Source of the DNA: Brumimicrobium aurantiacum
Lineage (GTDB): Bacteria; Bacteroidota; Bacteroidia; Flavobacteriales_D; Crocinitomicaceae
NCBI RefSeq assembly: GCF_003402975.1
Contig: NZ_QURB01000001.1
Coordinates: 62,001 to 126,000 of the forward strand
Reading direction: 5' to 3'
DNA length: 64,000 nucleotides
The position numbers were made by a program, and so were the translations under genes. Within the stretch, counting starts at the first letter, position 1; each line of letters starts with the position of its first letter. A model generated the notes under the pieces. It made no database searches and had not been told where the DNA came from. It saw nothing but the letters and a program-made list of their open reading frames with translations. Positions 26,865-36,848 of the stretch are shown one piece after another.

Positions 26865-26896
26865 AAGAGGCTGCCGAAAAGATCAGACAGCCTCTT
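26865..26896 (-). terminator. Terminator of the ribosomal super-operon
   Basis: Stem AAGAGGCTG / CAGCCTCTT with a 14-nt loop, followed on the minus strand by six T. It lies 32 nt after the rplQ stop and before era, separating the two units. Confidence 0.88.
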
Positions 26897-26927
26897 AATA
26901 TTTTAATTAATAGGTTTTACCTCCTAT

Positions 26928-27608
26928 TTATTTTTTTGCTAATTCTTTAGCTTGTGAAATCCACTCGTCAGACTCAACTCTATCTTCACTTAGTCCTTCT
27001 AATTCACCAATTTTCTTGATGTCTTCTTCAGAAAGATTAGCAATTTGTTCATAAGTAGTGAAACCTGCAGCAGCTAATTCTTTAGCGTAAACTGGTCCAA
27101 TACCTTTGATTTTAGTCAAATCATCTTGTGTATCATCTTTCTTTTCATTAGAAGTTGTTTCTTCTTTCTTAGCCTCAGTAGAAGCATTTGATGAACCACC
27201 TCTTCTAGAACGACGAGTTTTCTTTTCTTTAGGTTCTTTAGTCATCAATTCGTTAAAATCAACTAATTCAACCATACACATTTCAGCGTTATCTCCTAGA
27301 CGGTTTCCTGTACGAATGATACGTAAGTAACCTCCTGGACGATCTGCAATTTTAGGAGAAATCTCTCTAAATAATTCAGTCGTTGCTTCTTTACTTTGTA
27401 AGTATTTAAATACAATACGACGTGAATGTGTAGAATCTGTTTTTGATTTCGTTAGCAAAGGCTCAATATAAACACGTAGCGCTTTTGCTTTTGCAACGGT
27501 TGTATTGATTCTTTTGTGCTCGATAAGTGAACAAGCCATATTAGAAAGCATAGCTTTTCTATGTGCTGATGTTCTACTTAAACTATTATTTTTTTTACCG
27601 TGTCTCAT
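26928..27608 (-). CDS. rplQ: 50S ribosomal protein L17 with C-terminal helix-hairpin-helix extension
   Basis: Protein bL17 near the peptide exit tunnel. Residues 1 to about 120 are the normal L17 ([20 protein letters not shown], then [20 protein letters not shown]). The protein then continues past a charged linker (about 125-160: [17 protein letters not shown]) into a domain of about 65 residues with [20 protein letters not shown] and [12 protein letters not shown], a helix-hairpin-helix pattern of the kind that binds nucleic acid. The total of 226 residues is about 100 more than E. coli L17. Last gene of the operon, 21 nt after rpoA. Confidence 0.95.
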   Translation of the reverse strand: MRHGKKNNSLSRTSAHRKAMLSNMACSLIEHKRINTTVAKAKALRVYIEPLLTKSKTDSTHSRRIVFKYLQSKEATTELFREISPKIADRPGGYLRIIRTGNRLGDNAEMCMVELVDFNELMTKEPKEKKTRRSRRGGSSNASTEAKKEETTSNEKKDDTQDDLTKIKGIGPVYAKELAAAGFTTYEQIANLSEEDIKKIGELEGLSEDRVESDEWISQAKELAKK

Positions 27609-27629
27609 TTTAAAGTCTTATATCAGTTT

Positions 27630-28622
27630 TTACTCTTTGTCTAATTTATATTTAGACGTATTCATTCCAAACGTCAATCCTTTAGCATCAACTAGATCTT
27701 CTAGCTCTGTTAGGGATTTCTTACCGAAGTTTCTGAACTTCAATAAATCGTTTTTATTATAGACTACCAAATCTCCTAAAGTATCAACGTCAGCAGCTTT
27801 CAAGCAGTTCAATGCTCTCACTGATAAGTCTAGATCTACCAATTTAGATTTCAACAATTGACGCATGTGTAGTGAAGTCTCATCAAACTCTTCAGTTTCT
27901 GATTTAATTTCACTATCCAATGTTATGCGCTCATCAGAGAACAACATAAAGTGATGGATAAGGATTTTTGCAGCTTCTTGCAAAGCATCTTTTGGATGAA
28001 TAGAACCATCTGTTAAGATGTCAAAGATTAATTTTTCGTAATCTGTTTTTTGTTCTACACGGAAATTATCAACTGTAAACTTTACATTTTTAATAGGTGT
28101 AAAAATAGAATCGATAAAAATAGTTCCAAATGGTGCGTTAGCTGTTTTATTTTCTTCAGCAGGAACATACCCTCTTCCCTTAATAATTTTAAGCTCGATA
28201 TCTAATTTTACAGAAGCGTCCATGTTACAGATAACCATATCTGGATTAAGAACTTGGAATGCCGTAGTAAATTTGTTGATATCACCAGCAGTAAAAGTAT
28301 CTTGTCCTCCAACAGAGATGATAACAGTTTCTTCGTCTTGGTCTTCTATTTGTTGTTTAAAACGAACTTGTTTTAAATTCAATACAATCTCAGTCACGTC
28401 TTCTACTACACCTTTGATTGTAGAAAACTCATGATCAACACCTTCAATTCTAATTGAAGAGATAGCAAAGCCTTCTAATGAGGAAAGTAATATACGTCTT
28501 AAAGCGTTTCCAACAGTGATACCATAACCAGGCTCTAACGGACGAAACTCGAATTGACCTTCGTGTTCGTTAGATTCGATCATGATCACCTTGTCCGGCT
28601 TTTGAAAATCTAAAATAGCCAT
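27630..28622 (-). CDS. rpoA: RNA polymerase alpha subunit
   Basis: Alpha subunit that starts RNA polymerase assembly and contacts promoters and activators. Seen: the N-terminal dimerisation domain with [17 protein letters not shown] (about residues 33-49), and the C-terminal domain (about 250-315) with [20 protein letters not shown] and [15 protein letters not shown], the DNA-contact helices. The 330 residues are normal. 16 nt after rpsD, 21 nt before rplQ. Confidence 0.98.
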   Translation of the reverse strand: MAILDFQKPDKVIMIESNEHEGQFEFRPLEPGYGITVGNALRRILLSSLEGFAISSIRIEGVDHEFSTIKGVVEDVTEIVLNLKQVRFKQQIEDQDEETVIISVGGQDTFTAGDINKFTTAFQVLNPDMVICNMDASVKLDIELKIIKGRGYVPAEENKTANAPFGTIFIDSIFTPIKNVKFTVDNFRVEQKTDYEKLIFDILTDGSIHPKDALQEAAKILIHHFMLFSDERITLDSEIKSETEEFDETSLHMRQLLKSKLVDLDLSVRALNCLKAADVDTLGDLVVYNKNDLLKFRNFGKKSLTELEDLVDAKGLTFGMNTSKYKLDKE

Positions 28623-28638
28623 AATAATAAATTAATTT

Positions 28639-29244
28639 TTATTTAGAATATAATTCTACAATCAGTTGTTCCTTAATGTTTTCAGGAATCATTTCTCTTG
28701 AAGGAGTACTCATTACTGTTCCTGACATTGAAGCAGAATCCCAGTTCAACCAATCATAATTTGTTGATTTAGCAGCAATTGAATTTGTAATTGCTTCTAA
28801 AGATTTAGATTTCTCACGTACACCAACAACATCTCCTTCACGAAGTGTGTATGATGGAATATTCACTAAACTACCGTTTACCGTAATGTGTTTATGAGAA
28901 ACAAATTGACGTGCAGCACTACGTGTAGGTGCAATTCCTAAACGGTAAACTGTGTTATCTAAACGAGACTCACAAAGAATCAACAAGTTCTCACCTGTAA
29001 TTCCTTTCATTGCTGAGGCTTTTTTAAATAAGTTTGAAAACTGACGCTCTAAAATACCGTAAGTATATTTCGCTTTTTGTTTTTCAGTCAACTGGATAGA
29101 GTACTCAGATTGTTTTCCTCTTCTCTTGTTTGGTCCATGTTGTCCTGGTCCATAAGATCTTTTTTCCAGTGCTTTATCTGGGCCAAAAATTGGTTCTCTA
29201 AATCTACGAGCAATTTTCGACTTTGGTCCTGTATATCTTGCCAT
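28639..29244 (-). CDS. rpsD: 30S ribosomal protein S4
   Basis: Protein uS4, an early 16S rRNA binder and, in many bacteria, the translational repressor of its own operon. Seen: [16 protein letters not shown], then [19 protein letters not shown], the S4 RNA-binding domain with [20 protein letters not shown], and an end in LYSK. The 201 residues are normal. It is preceded by the largest gap in the operon (76 nt), which can fold. Confidence 0.98.
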   Translation of the reverse strand: MARYTGPKSKIARRFREPIFGPDKALEKRSYGPGQHGPNKRRGKQSEYSIQLTEKQKAKYTYGILERQFSNLFKKASAMKGITGENLLILCESRLDNTVYRLGIAPTRSAARQFVSHKHITVNGSLVNIPSYTLREGDVVGVREKSKSLEAITNSIAAKSTNYDWLNWDSASMSGTVMSTPSREMIPENIKEQLIVELYSK

Positions 29245-29260
29245 TATTAATTGTTATTGT

Positions 29261-29306
29261 GAGGGGCTGTGAATTAAGGCATCTTCCTTCGCCAGCACTG
29301 ATCCTC
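29261..29306 (-). promoter_or_regulatory. Candidate structured leader before rpsD
   Basis: The 76-nt rpsK-rpsD gap can form three nested short helices: GAGG 29261-29264 with CCTC 29303-29306, GCTG 29266-29269 with CAGC 29293-29296, and AAGG 29276-29279 with CCTT 29286-29289 around a 6-nt loop. The position directly before the S4 gene suggests S4 autoregulation. This is an inference from pairing only; no RNA family was matched. Confidence 0.35.
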
Positions 29307-29320
29307 GTGTTGTTAAAATA

Positions 29321-29707
29321 TTAAACTCTTCTACGTTTTGGTGGGCGACAACCATTGTGCGGTAATGGTGTAACATCATTAATTTCTGTTACCTCAATTC
29401 CTGAGTTGTGTATTGCACGGATCGCTGATTCTCTTCCTGAACCAGGTCCTTTTACAAATACTTTTACCTTACGTAATCCGAAGTCATGCGCTTCTCTAGC
29501 ACACTCTTCTGCTGAAACTTGTGCAGCATATGGAGTGTTTTTCTTAGAACCTTTGAAGCCCATTTTTCCAGCAGATGACCAAGAAATAACTTGACCTTGT
29601 GCGTTGGTTAAAGATACAATGACATTGTTGAAGGTAGCTTGGATATGCGCTTCACCAATAGCATCTACTTTAACATTTTTCTTCTTCTTTTGATTAGACT
29701 TTGCCAT
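29321..29707 (-). CDS. rpsK: 30S ribosomal protein S11
   Basis: Protein uS11 of the platform, near the mRNA exit. Seen: [40 protein letters not shown], and the C-terminal [19 protein letters not shown], typical of the family. The 128 residues are normal. 12 nt after rpsM and 76 nt before rpsD. Confidence 0.98.
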   Translation of the reverse strand: MAKSNQKKKKNVKVDAIGEAHIQATFNNVIVSLTNAQGQVISWSSAGKMGFKGSKKNTPYAAQVSAEECAREAHDFGLRKVKVFVKGPGSGRESAIRAIHNSGIEVTEINDVTPLPHNGCRPPKRRRV

Positions 29708-29719
29708 AATTAAATACTA

Positions 29720-30094
29720 TTATTTAGTTGCTTTTTTCTTGTTTGCAACAGTTTTTCTTCTACCTTTTCTTGTTCTAGAGTTGTTCTTTGTACGTTGTCC
29801 TCTCAAAGGTAAACCAGATCTATGTCTAACACCTCTATAACAACCAATATCCATTAAACGTTTGATGTTTAATTGAACTTCTGAACGTAAAGCACCTTCA
29901 ACCTTAATTTCATTGATAGTATTACGAATTTGACCGATTTGGTCATCATTCCAGTCTTGAACTTTAATATTTTCGTCAATACCATTTGCTTTTAAAATCT
30001 CTTCTGCTCTACTACGTCCAATACCAAAGATATATGTTAATCCAATAACACCTCTTTTGTTTTTTGGTAGATCTATTCCTGCAATTCTCGCCAT
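29720..30094 (-). CDS. rpsM: 30S ribosomal protein S13
   Basis: Protein uS13 of the 30S head, contacting the P-site tRNA and the large subunit. Seen: [20 protein letters not shown], then [20 protein letters not shown] and a Lys/Arg-rich tail. The 124 residues are normal. 16 nt after rpmJ. Confidence 0.98.
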   Translation of the reverse strand: MARIAGIDLPKNKRGVIGLTYIFGIGRSRAEEILKANGIDENIKVQDWNDDQIGQIRNTINEIKVEGALRSEVQLNIKRLMDIGCYRGVRHRSGLPLRGQRTKNNSRTRKGRRKTVANKKKATK

Positions 30095-30110
30095 AACTTA
30101 TACTGTTAAT

Positions 30111-30227
30111 TTATCCTTGACGTTGTTTAAACTTAGGATTCTTTTTGTTAATAACGTAAACTCTTCCTTTTCGTTTTACGATTTTACAATCTTCCGATCG
30201 TTTTTTAACTGAAGCTCTTACTTTCAT
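30111..30227 (-). CDS. rpmJ: 50S ribosomal protein L36, zinc-less type
   Basis: Protein bL36 of 38 residues, read from ATG 30225-30227 to TAA 30111-30113. It begins [19 protein letters not shown] and ends NPKFKQRQG, the family pattern. Of the four zinc ligands of the C+ form (Cys11, Cys14, Cys27, His33) only Cys14 is kept; the others are Ser, Asn and Phe, so it should not bind zinc. 40 nt after infA and 16 nt before rpsM. Confidence 0.96.
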   Translation of the reverse strand: MKVRASVKKRSEDCKIVKRKGRVYVINKKNPKFKQRQG

Positions 30228-30267
30228 TTTATTATTAATTTACGCGCCTTACGACGCTCGCTTGTTC

Positions 30268-30486
30268 TTATTTATATCTAAATGATATTCTCCCTTTTGT
30301 TAAATCATAAGGAGACATTTCTACTTTCACTCTATCACCAGGTAATATCTTAATGTAATACATTCTCATTTTCCCGGAGATGTGAGCGGTAATAATATGA
30401 CCATTTTCTAACTCTACACGAAACATTGCGTTAGATAATGATTCTATAATCGTACCGTCTTGTTCTATCGATTGTTGTTTAGCCAT
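30268..30486 (-). CDS. infA: Translation initiation factor IF-1
   Basis: IF-1, an OB-fold protein that binds the 30S A site during initiation. Seen in 72 residues: [32 protein letters not shown], and [20 protein letters not shown], the standard sequence. It follows secY by 14 nt, with no adk or map between them. Confidence 0.98.
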   Translation of the reverse strand: MAKQQSIEQDGTIIESLSNAMFRVELENGHIITAHISGKMRMYYIKILPGDRVKVEMSPYDLTKGRISFRYK

Positions 30487-30500
30487 CTTTTCTAATTTTA

Positions 30501-31805
30501 TTACATTCCAGACATCTCCCCTTGGGTACGACGTCCTCTAATTTTAGTTCCTTCCATTAATCCATCATAATGACGGTTTAAAAGGTAAGACTCAATTTGC
30601 TGTAAAGTATCCAAAACAACTCCAACCATAATCAATAAAGATGTTCCTCCGAAGAATAATGCAAATCCATCACCAACACCAAACTGCACAGCGATAGCTG
30701 GAATTATAGCAATTAATGCTAAAAATACAGATCCTGGTAAAGTAATCTTTGAAACTAAATTATCGATATAATCAGCAGTTTCATCTCCTGGACGTACACC
30801 TGGAATAAATCCACCATTACGTTTCATGTCATCTGCCATTTTCTTTGGATTGATCATAATTGCTGTATAGAAATACGTAAACACAATAATCAAAACAAAT
30901 AAAACTAAATTATACCATAGTCCAAAAATACCAAATTGGGATTCTATAAACATTACTGGAACTGTCATTATTGCTTGTGCGAAAATGATTGGCATTACTC
31001 CTGATGCATTTACCTTAATCGGTAAATAAGATCTTGCACCTTGAGCGTCTACCGCACCACCTCGTGCACCAGCAACTCTTTTCGCATAGTTCATAGGAAT
31101 CTTACGAACACCCTGAACAACAAGTACTGTAGCCATTACGATTAACATGAAAATGATAACCTCAATGATTACAATTAAGAACGAATGTTGAGCTGTTTCA
31201 GCCACAAAAGATTGAGGTAAACGTGCAATAATACCAACTGTAATCAGCAATGATATTCCGTTACCTACACCTTTATCAGTTATTCTTTCTCCCAACCAAA
31301 CAGCAAACATAGCCCCTGCAACTAATACTAGTACAGATTGTGTCCACCATAATGGCGAATTAATGAAAGCTTCTGGAATCGCATTTTTACTAGCAACATA
31401 TAACGACAAATAACCTGGAGCCTGAACAGCACAGATTATAATTGTTAAAATACGTGTATAGTTATTGATACGTTTTCGACCACTTTCACCTTCTTGTTGC
31501 ATTTTCTGAACTGCAGGAACAGCCATTCCCATCAACTGCATAATAATTGATGCAGAAATGTAAGGCATGATACCTAACGCTAAAAATGATGCATTAGTAA
31601 ACCCACCACCAGAAAGCAAACCTAAAAGGCCTTCGATAGTTCCGGCATCAGCACCATCAGATGCTAGTTTAGAACTGTCTACACCTGGTAACACAATAAA
31701 TGATCCGATTCGGAAAACAAGAATTAAAGAAAAGGTAATTAATAACCTTTTCCTTAGTTCTTCAACTTTCCAAATATTACTTATATTCTCTATTAGTTTC
31801 TTCAT
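30501..31805 (-). CDS. secY: Protein translocase subunit SecY
   Basis: Channel subunit of the Sec translocon in the inner membrane. Seen: about ten hydrophobic segments in 434 residues, [14 protein letters not shown] (helix 2), [13 protein letters not shown] (cytosolic loop), [18 protein letters not shown] and a C-terminal [14 protein letters not shown] chose ATG 31805 ([12 protein letters not shown]) as the normal family start; the frame stays open to 31847, but that would overlap rplO by 16 nt. A TAACTTTG box lies just upstream. Confidence 0.97.
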   Translation of the reverse strand: MKKLIENISNIWKVEELRKRLLITFSLILVFRIGSFIVLPGVDSSKLASDGADAGTIEGLLGLLSGGGFTNASFLALGIMPYISASIIMQLMGMAVPAVQKMQQEGESGRKRINNYTRILTIIICAVQAPGYLSLYVASKNAIPEAFINSPLWWTQSVLVLVAGAMFAVWLGERITDKGVGNGISLLITVGIIARLPQSFVAETAQHSFLIVIIEVIIFMLIVMATVLVVQGVRKIPMNYAKRVAGARGGAVDAQGARSYLPIKVNASGVMPIIFAQAIMTVPVMFIESQFGIFGLWYNLVLFVLIIVFTYFYTAIMINPKKMADDMKRNGGFIPGVRPGDETADYIDNLVSKITLPGSVFLALIAIIPAIAVQFGVGDGFALFFGGTSLLIMVGVVLDTLQQIESYLLNRHYDGLMEGTKIRGRRTQGEMSGM

Positions 31806-31822
31806 TTGGGTAAAATAGTTTG

Positions 31823-31830
31823 CAAAGTTA
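31823..31830 (-). promoter_or_regulatory. Possible internal -7 element before secY
   Basis: CAAAGTTA on the plus strand reads TAACTTTG on the minus strand, an exact TAnnTTTG match 18 nt before the secY ATG, in the 26-nt rplO-secY gap. No good -33 element at 19 nt; a weak GTG sits at 18 nt. Confidence 0.25.
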
Positions 31831-31831
31831 A

Positions 31832-32278
31832 TTAGATTTCTGAACAATCACCACCTTTCGACTCAATTTCTGCTTTTGCAGTTGCCGAAAACTTGTGAGC
31901 GGAAACACTAATTTTTGCTGTTAGCTCACCTCTACCGAGGATTTTAACTAATTCTCTATTCCCTAATAAACCGTTTGCACGTAATACTTCAGGATTGATT
32001 TCAGTAAGATTTTTACGATCAACTAATTGTTGAATTACATCCAAATTAACGGCTTTGTATTCAACTCTATTGATATTCGTAAAACCATATTTTGGTGCAC
32101 GTCTTTGTAATGGCATTTGACCACCTTCGAATCCGATTTTCTTACTGTAACCTGATCTTGATTTAGCACCTTTATGACCACGCGTAGCAGTTCCACCATA
32201 TCCAGAACCTTGTCCTCTTCCGATACGACGCTGTCTGTGTGTAGAACCTTTAGCTGGTTTTAAATTATTTAAACTCAT
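31832..32278 (-). CDS. rplO: 50S ribosomal protein L15
   Basis: Protein uL15, a late assembly protein of the 50S subunit. Seen: SLNNLKPAKGSTHRQRRIGR, GGTATRGHKGAKSRSGYSKK, FEGGQMPLQRRAPKYGF, then the globular C-terminus. The 148 residues are normal. 21 nt after rpmD. Confidence 0.98.
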   Translation of the reverse strand: MSLNNLKPAKGSTHRQRRIGRGQGSGYGGTATRGHKGAKSRSGYSKKIGFEGGQMPLQRRAPKYGFTNINRVEYKAVNLDVIQQLVDRKNLTEINPEVLRANGLLGNRELVKILGRGELTAKISVSAHKFSATAKAEIESKGGDCSEI

Positions 32279-32299
32279 TGCTTTTTAGTTTTATATGTT

Positions 32300-32476
32300 T
32301 TACTCAACTATTTCAACTAAGTGTTGAACTTTAGCGATCATACCCATTACTTGAGGAGTTGCCTCTTTCTCGATTGTATGATTCATTTTTCTTAATCCTA
32401 GTGCTTGTACAGTGTCTTTCTGACGTTGTGTACGGTTTATAGCACTTCTTACAAGTTTAATTTTCACTGTCTTCAT
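32300..32476 (-). CDS. rpmD: 50S ribosomal protein L30
   Basis: Protein uL30 of 58 residues, read from ATG 32474-32476 to TAA 32300-32302. It begins MKTVKIKLVRSAINRTQRQ and continues with ALGLRKMNHTIEKEATPQV, the family core. 11 nt after rpsE and 21 nt before rplO. Confidence 0.96.
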   Translation of the reverse strand: MKTVKIKLVRSAINRTQRQKDTVQALGLRKMNHTIEKEATPQVMGMIAKVQHLVEIVE

Positions 32477-32487
32477 TACTATAAATA

Positions 32488-33006
32488 TTAACCGTTAAAC
32501 ACTTGATCCATTGTAATACCACGTTGTTTAGCTACAGAAAATGCATCTCTCATTTGAGATAAAGCATCTATTGTTGCTTTAACAACATTTTGTGGATTAG
32601 ATGAACCTTGAGATTTTGCCAATACATTATGGATACCTGCACTTTCAAGAACGGCACGCATAGCACCTCCTGCAATTACACCTGTACCCTCTGATGCCGG
32701 CTTGAGTAAAACTCTTGCTCCACTAAATTTACCTTTCTGTGTATGAGGCACAGTATTGTTAATTATTGGAACTTGAATTAAGTTCTTCTTCGCATCGTCA
32801 ATTCCTTTAGAAATTGCTTCTGTTACTTCATTAGCTTTACCTAATCCTTGACCTACGATTCCATTCTCGTTACCAACCACTACGATTGCAGAGAAACTGA
32901 ATGTACGTCCACCTTTTGTTACTTTTGTAACTCTGTTAATACCAACTAACTTATCAACTAGTTCTAAGTCTGCTGGTTTAACACGATTATTAATTTTTGC
33001 TGCCAT
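32488..33006 (-). CDS. rpsE: 30S ribosomal protein S5
   Basis: Protein uS5, involved in decoding fidelity at the mRNA entry. Seen: [20 protein letters not shown] (the double-stranded RNA-binding fold), [15 protein letters not shown], and [19 protein letters not shown]. The 172 residues are normal. 5 nt after rplR. Confidence 0.98.
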   Translation of the reverse strand: MAAKINNRVKPADLELVDKLVGINRVTKVTKGGRTFSFSAIVVVGNENGIVGQGLGKANEVTEAISKGIDDAKKNLIQVPIINNTVPHTQKGKFSGARVLLKPASEGTGVIAGGAMRAVLESAGIHNVLAKSQGSSNPQNVVKATIDALSQMRDAFSVAKQRGITMDQVFNG

Positions 33007-33011
33007 TTTTA

Positions 33012-33365
33012 TTAAAGTTTTAGTCCACCTTCTCTTGCTCCGTCTGCAAGTGATTTTACTCTACCGTGATATAAATATCCATTACGGTCAAATTTCACTG
33101 AATCAATGTTTGCTTTTAATGCTTTTTCAGCAATTAATTTACCAACGATTGCAGCTTGCTCAATCTTAGGAAGGTTTTCACATTCTTTTACTCCTTGAGA
33201 CGATGCAGAAACTAATGTTTCTCCTTTCAAGTCATTAACTACTTGTGCATATATCTGCTTATTACTTCTATATACTGTTAATCTTGGAAGTGTCTCAGTA
33301 CCCGTCAAATTCTTACGGATACGTTTTTTAATTTTAGCTCTTCTCGCTATTTTGCTAAATGCCAT
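33012..33365 (-). CDS. rplR: 50S ribosomal protein L18
   Basis: Protein uL18, which binds 5S rRNA with L5. Seen: a basic N-terminus ([13 protein letters not shown]), [19 protein letters not shown], and the C-terminal [19 protein letters not shown]. The 117 residues are normal. 18 nt after rplF. Confidence 0.98.
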   Translation of the reverse strand: MAFSKIARRAKIKKRIRKNLTGTETLPRLTVYRSNKQIYAQVVNDLKGETLVSASSQGVKECENLPKIEQAAIVGKLIAEKALKANIDSVKFDRNGYLYHGRVKSLADGAREGGLKL

Positions 33366-33383
33366 TTCTTTTAAAATTTAAGG

Positions 33384-33935
33384 TTATTTACCTGCAGCTT
33401 TACCAGCTTTTCTTCTTACATGCTCACCTTGTAAGCGGATACCTTTTCCTTTGTACGGTTCAGGTTTACGGAAGGAACGAATTTTGGCAGCTACGTGTCC
33501 TAACAGTTGTTTATCATGAGACTCAAGCGTCACAACTGGTGCTTTACCTTTAGCGGTTTCTGCAGATACCTTAATTTCTTTAGGTAATTCGATAACAATA
33601 GGGTGAGAATGACCTACAGACATAGACAATACTTGTCCGTTTGCCTCAGCTCTAAAACCTACACCTATTACTTCTAATACCTTTTTATACCCTTCCGATA
33701 CTCCTTCGATCATGTTGAAAACTAATGCTCTTGAAAGACCATGTTTTGCACGAACAGCTGGCGCGTCAGATGCGCGGTTAAATTTTATGATACCATCTTC
33801 GATTTCTACAGAAATAGAAGGATCTAATTCTTGAGATATTTCTCCTTTAGGTCCTTTTGCTGTAACGATTTGGCCATCCATTTTAATTTCTACTCCACTC
33901 GGGATGCTTATTGGGGATTTACCTATCCTTGACAT
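33384..33935 (-). CDS. rplF: 50S ribosomal protein L6
   Basis: Protein uL6 near the factor-binding site. Seen: SRIGKSPISIPSGVEI, VTAKGPKGEISQEL, GVGFRAEANGQVLSMSVGHS and the C-terminal KPEPYKGKGIRLQGEHVRRK. The 183 residues are normal. 21 nt after rpsH. Confidence 0.98.
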   Translation of the reverse strand: MSRIGKSPISIPSGVEIKMDGQIVTAKGPKGEISQELDPSISVEIEDGIIKFNRASDAPAVRAKHGLSRALVFNMIEGVSEGYKKVLEVIGVGFRAEANGQVLSMSVGHSHPIVIELPKEIKVSAETAKGKAPVVTLESHDKQLLGHVAAKIRSFRKPEPYKGKGIRLQGEHVRRKAGKAAGK

Positions 33936-33956
33936 TACTTATTACTTCTTAATTAA

Positions 33957-34355
33957 TTAATAAACGTAACAAAGAACTTCACCACCAACGTTTTGTACTC
34001 TCGCTTCTTTATCTGTCATCAACCCTTTTGAAGTTGAGATAATTGCGATTCCTAAACCGTTTAATACACGTGGCAATTCCTTTGAATTACTATACTTTCT
34101 TAACCCAGGTGTTGAAACTCTTTGCAATTTAGTAATTGCAGGAACTTTCGTTGATGGATTATATTTAAGTGCAATCTTAATGATTCCTTGTTTGTTGTCT
34201 TCTTCTACTTTGTAGTTTGCAATATAACCTTTTTCAAAAAGGATTTTTGCCATTGCTACTTTTGTGTTTGAAGAAGGCATTTCAACAACTTTCTTAGTCA
34301 CACTGCTCGCATTTCTAATGCGAGTCAAAAAATCTGCTATTGGATCTGTATTCAT
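33957..34355 (-). CDS. rpsH: 30S ribosomal protein S8
   Basis: Protein uS8, binding the central 16S domain and, in E. coli, repressing its own operon. Seen: [35 protein letters not shown] and [19 protein letters not shown]. The 132 residues are normal. 18 nt after rpsN. Confidence 0.98.
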   Translation of the reverse strand: MNTDPIADFLTRIRNASSVTKKVVEMPSSNTKVAMAKILFEKGYIANYKVEEDNKQGIIKIALKYNPSTKVPAITKLQRVSTPGLRKYSNSKELPRVLNGLGIAIISTSKGLMTDKEARVQNVGGEVLCYVY

Positions 34356-34373
34356 ATTTTCTAAACTCTAAGA

Positions 34374-34643
34374 TTACCAACTTGCTTTTTTAATTCCTGG
34401 TATTTTACCAGAAAGAGCCATTTCTCTAAATGTCACCCTTGACAAACCAAATTGTCTCATATATCCTCTTGGACGACCAGTTAAATTACAACGGTTGTGT
34501 AATCTCACTGATGATGAGTTTTTTGGCAGTTTTTGAAGTGCTTCCCAGTCTCCAGCATCCTTAAGCGCTTGGCGCTTTTCAGCATACTTCTCAACTAAGG
34601 CTTGTCTTTTACGCTCACGCGCTTTCATTGATTCTTTTGCCAT
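34374..34643 (-). CDS. rpsN: 30S ribosomal protein S14 (zinc-less form)
   Basis: Protein uS14 of the 30S head. From ATG 34643 ([14 protein letters not shown]) it has 89 residues with [20 protein letters not shown] and the end GIKKASW. It lacks the CxxC zinc ribbon of the short form, so it is the C- type. An open frame to 34679 would add 12 residues and run into rplE; the inner start fits the family. Confidence 0.97.
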   Translation of the reverse strand: MAKESMKARERKRQALVEKYAEKRQALKDAGDWEALQKLPKNSSSVRLHNRCNLTGRPRGYMRQFGLSRVTFREMALSGKIPGIKKASW

Positions 34644-34647
34644 TCTA

Positions 34648-35199
34648 CTATTTTTTTGTAAATGGAAAACTAAACGCATCTAATAATGCTTTTGCTTCTT
34701 CATCAGTTTGTGCTGAAGTAACAAATGTAATATCCATTCCTAAAATTTTGTTTACTTTATCGATATCGATCTCTGGAAAAATAATATGTTCTTTTACTCC
34801 CATACTAAAGTTTCCTCTTCCGTCAAATCCTTTTGCTGGAACACCTTTGAAATCACGTGTACGTGGAAGAGCGATTGAAATTAATCGATCTAAAAATTCG
34901 TACATATTATCTCCACGAAGTGTTACCTTAGTTCCAATTGGCATTCCTTTTCTCAATTTGAAATTAGAAATATCTTTCTTTGAAACTGTTGCAATAGCTT
35001 GTTGACCAGTTATTGCTGTAATATCTTCGATCGCTCCATCAATGATTTTCTTATCAGCAACCGCTTCACCAATACCTTGAGAAATAATAATTTTCTCAAT
35101 TTTTGGTACACGCATAACTGTTTTGAAACCGAATTGTTTTTGCAAAGCAGGAATTACCTCCTCTTTGTATTGTTTTCTAAGTCTTGGTGTATAGCTCAT
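34648..35199 (-). CDS. rplE: 50S ribosomal protein L5
   Basis: Protein uL5 of the central protuberance, binding 5S rRNA and the P-site tRNA. Seen: [59 protein letters not shown] and [18 protein letters not shown]. The 183 residues are normal. Its ATG shares one base with the rplX stop (TAATG), so the two are coupled. Confidence 0.98.
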   Translation of the reverse strand: MSYTPRLRKQYKEEVIPALQKQFGFKTVMRVPKIEKIIISQGIGEAVADKKIIDGAIEDITAITGQQAIATVSKKDISNFKLRKGMPIGTKVTLRGDNMYEFLDRLISIALPRTRDFKGVPAKGFDGRGNFSMGVKEHIIFPEIDIDKVNKILGMDITFVTSAQTDEEAKALLDAFSFPFTKK

Positions 35200-35516
35200 T
35201 ACTTAATTTCTTCTCCTGATTTCTTAGCGAATCGAACTAGCTTTCCATCCTTGTTTTCCTTACGACCAACGCGAGTTGGTTCGTTATTGACAACAAGCAT
35301 GAGGTTGGAAATGTGAAGACCCGCTTCTTTCTCCACAATACCACCTTGAGGGTTCGCTGCATCTGGTTTAGTGTGACGTTTTACAACGTTAACACCTTCC
35401 ACAAGCACACGCTCTTTATTTCTGTCTATTGATAGGACTTTTCCATCCTGACCACGGTGTTCTCCGCTAATAACTTTAACGGTATCACCTACTTTTATGT
35501 GTAATTTCTTTTGCAT
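35199..35516 (-). CDS. rplX: 50S ribosomal protein L24
   Basis: Protein uL24, an assembly initiator of the 50S subunit. Seen: [20 protein letters not shown], the KOW motif, then [13 protein letters not shown] and [13 protein letters not shown]. The 105 residues are normal. 11 nt after rplN; overlaps rplE by 1 nt. Confidence 0.98.
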   Translation of the reverse strand: MQKKLHIKVGDTVKVISGEHRGQDGKVLSIDRNKERVLVEGVNVVKRHTKPDAANPQGGIVEKEAGLHISNLMLVVNNEPTRVGRKENKDGKLVRFAKKSGEEIK

Positions 35517-35527
35517 GATATTAAGTT

Positions 35528-35896
35528 TTAAAGCACTTCAGGTGCTAATGAAACAATCTTCATGTAATTGTTATCACGCAGCTCTCTAGCCACTGGTCCA
35601 AAAATACGAGTTCCTCTCATTTCATTTGCTTGGTTTAATATAACCACAGCATTATCATCGAATCGAATATAAGATCCGTCTGGACGACGGATTTCTTTTT
35701 TCGTTCTTACTACCACAGCCGTAGCTACTTGTCCTTTTTTGACATTACCAGAGGGCATTGCGCTCTTGACAGAAACCACTATTTTATCTCCAATAGAAGC
35801 GTAACGACGTTTTGTACCTCCGAGAACACGGATACACAATACTTCTTTCGCACCACTATTGTCGGCAACTGCAAGTCTTGATTCTTGTTGTATCAT
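35528..35896 (-). CDS. rplN: 50S ribosomal protein L14
   Basis: Protein uL14 at the subunit interface. Seen: [39 protein letters not shown] and [19 protein letters not shown]. The 122 residues are normal. 10 nt after rpsQ. Confidence 0.98.
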   Translation of the reverse strand: MIQQESRLAVADNSGAKEVLCIRVLGGTKRRYASIGDKIVVSVKSAMPSGNVKKGQVATAVVVRTKKEIRRPDGSYIRFDDNAVVILNQANEMRGTRIFGPVARELRDNNYMKIVSLAPEVL

Positions 35897-35906
35897 TTCT
35901 TAATGA

Positions 35907-36164
35907 TTATTTAGCTCTTTCTAAAATTTCTACTAATCTCCAATTCTTTGTTTTAGACAAAGGTCGGCATTCACGAATACGTACTGTATCACCTATGTTA
36001 CAGTCGTTTTTTTCATCGTGGGCCACAAATTTAGTAGTTTTTTTTATGAATTTACCATATTTCAGGTGTTTAACTTTTCGTTCAACTGTAATTACGATAG
36101 ATTTTTCCATCAAATCACTAGTTACAACACCAGTTCTTTCTTTTCTTAAATGTTGATTTTCCAT
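35907..36164 (-). CDS. rpsQ: 30S ribosomal protein S17
   Basis: Protein uS17, an OB-fold primary 16S rRNA binder. Seen: [40 protein letters not shown] and [18 protein letters not shown]. The 85 residues are normal. 31 nt after rpmC. Confidence 0.98.
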   Translation of the reverse strand: MENQHLRKERTGVVTSDLMEKSIVITVERKVKHLKYGKFIKKTTKFVAHDEKNDCNIGDTVRIRECRPLSKTKNWRLVEILERAK

Positions 36165-36195
36165 ATCAAGGCATTTTCTAATTGTAAGTTAAAAC

Positions 36196-36384
36196 TTACT
36201 TGTTTCTTTTGGTCAATTCCGTATTCAACCTTGCTACTGTCTTTCTCAACGCTCTAATTTGCATTGGATTTTCTAATGGTGATACTTTATGTGTCAACAT
36301 TAATTTTCCAATCTTTTCAGTTGTTGTGTCTAGACGATCTTTAAGATCATTTACGGACAATTGAGTGATTTCTTCTTGTTTCAT
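36196..36384 (-). CDS. rpmC: 50S ribosomal protein L29
   Basis: Protein uL29 near the tunnel exit, part of the docking site for trigger factor and SRP. Seen in 62 residues: two helices with LSVNDLKDRLDTTTEKIGKL and NPMQIRALRKTVARLNTEL. 8 nt after rplP. Confidence 0.97.
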   Translation of the reverse strand: MKQEEITQLSVNDLKDRLDTTTEKIGKLMLTHKVSPLENPMQIRALRKTVARLNTELTKRNK

Positions 36385-36392
36385 TTTTCTAA

Positions 36393-36821
36393 TTATTTTC
36401 CTGGAACTACATAGTCGTGACGTGTAACGAATTTACACTTTACAGGAAGCTTTTGCGCTGCCAAACGAAGTGCCTCTTTGGCAACATCATAAGGAACACC
36501 ATCTGCTTCAAATAAAATACGTCCTGGTTTTACAACAGCAACCCAGTGACTTGGAGCACCCTTTCCTTTACCCATACGTACCTCTGCAGGCTTAGACGTA
36601 ACAGGTTTGTCTGGAAAGATTCTAATCCAAACTTTTCCTTCTCTCTTCATGTATCTAGTAACGGCTATACGTGAAGCTTCGATTTGTCTGGATGTAATCC
36701 ATGCTGGTTCCAAGGTTTTAAGTCCAAAAGATCCGAAAGCAACTGTACTTCCTCTTTGAGCAAGTCCGGTATTTCTTCCCTTTTGCGCTTTTCTAAATTT
36801 GGTTTTCTTTGGTGATAACAT
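36393..36821 (-). CDS. rplP: 50S ribosomal protein L16
   Basis: Protein uL16 close to the A site. Seen: [57 protein letters not shown] and the C-terminal [11 protein letters not shown]. The 142 residues are normal. 27 nt after rpsC. Confidence 0.98.
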   Translation of the reverse strand: MLSPKKTKFRKAQKGRNTGLAQRGSTVAFGSFGLKTLEPAWITSRQIEASRIAVTRYMKREGKVWIRIFPDKPVTSKPAEVRMGKGKGAPSHWVAVVKPGRILFEADGVPYDVAKEALRLAAQKLPVKCKFVTRHDYVVPGK

Positions 36822-36848
36822 CTTTCACTACTTTTTTAAGAATTCAAC

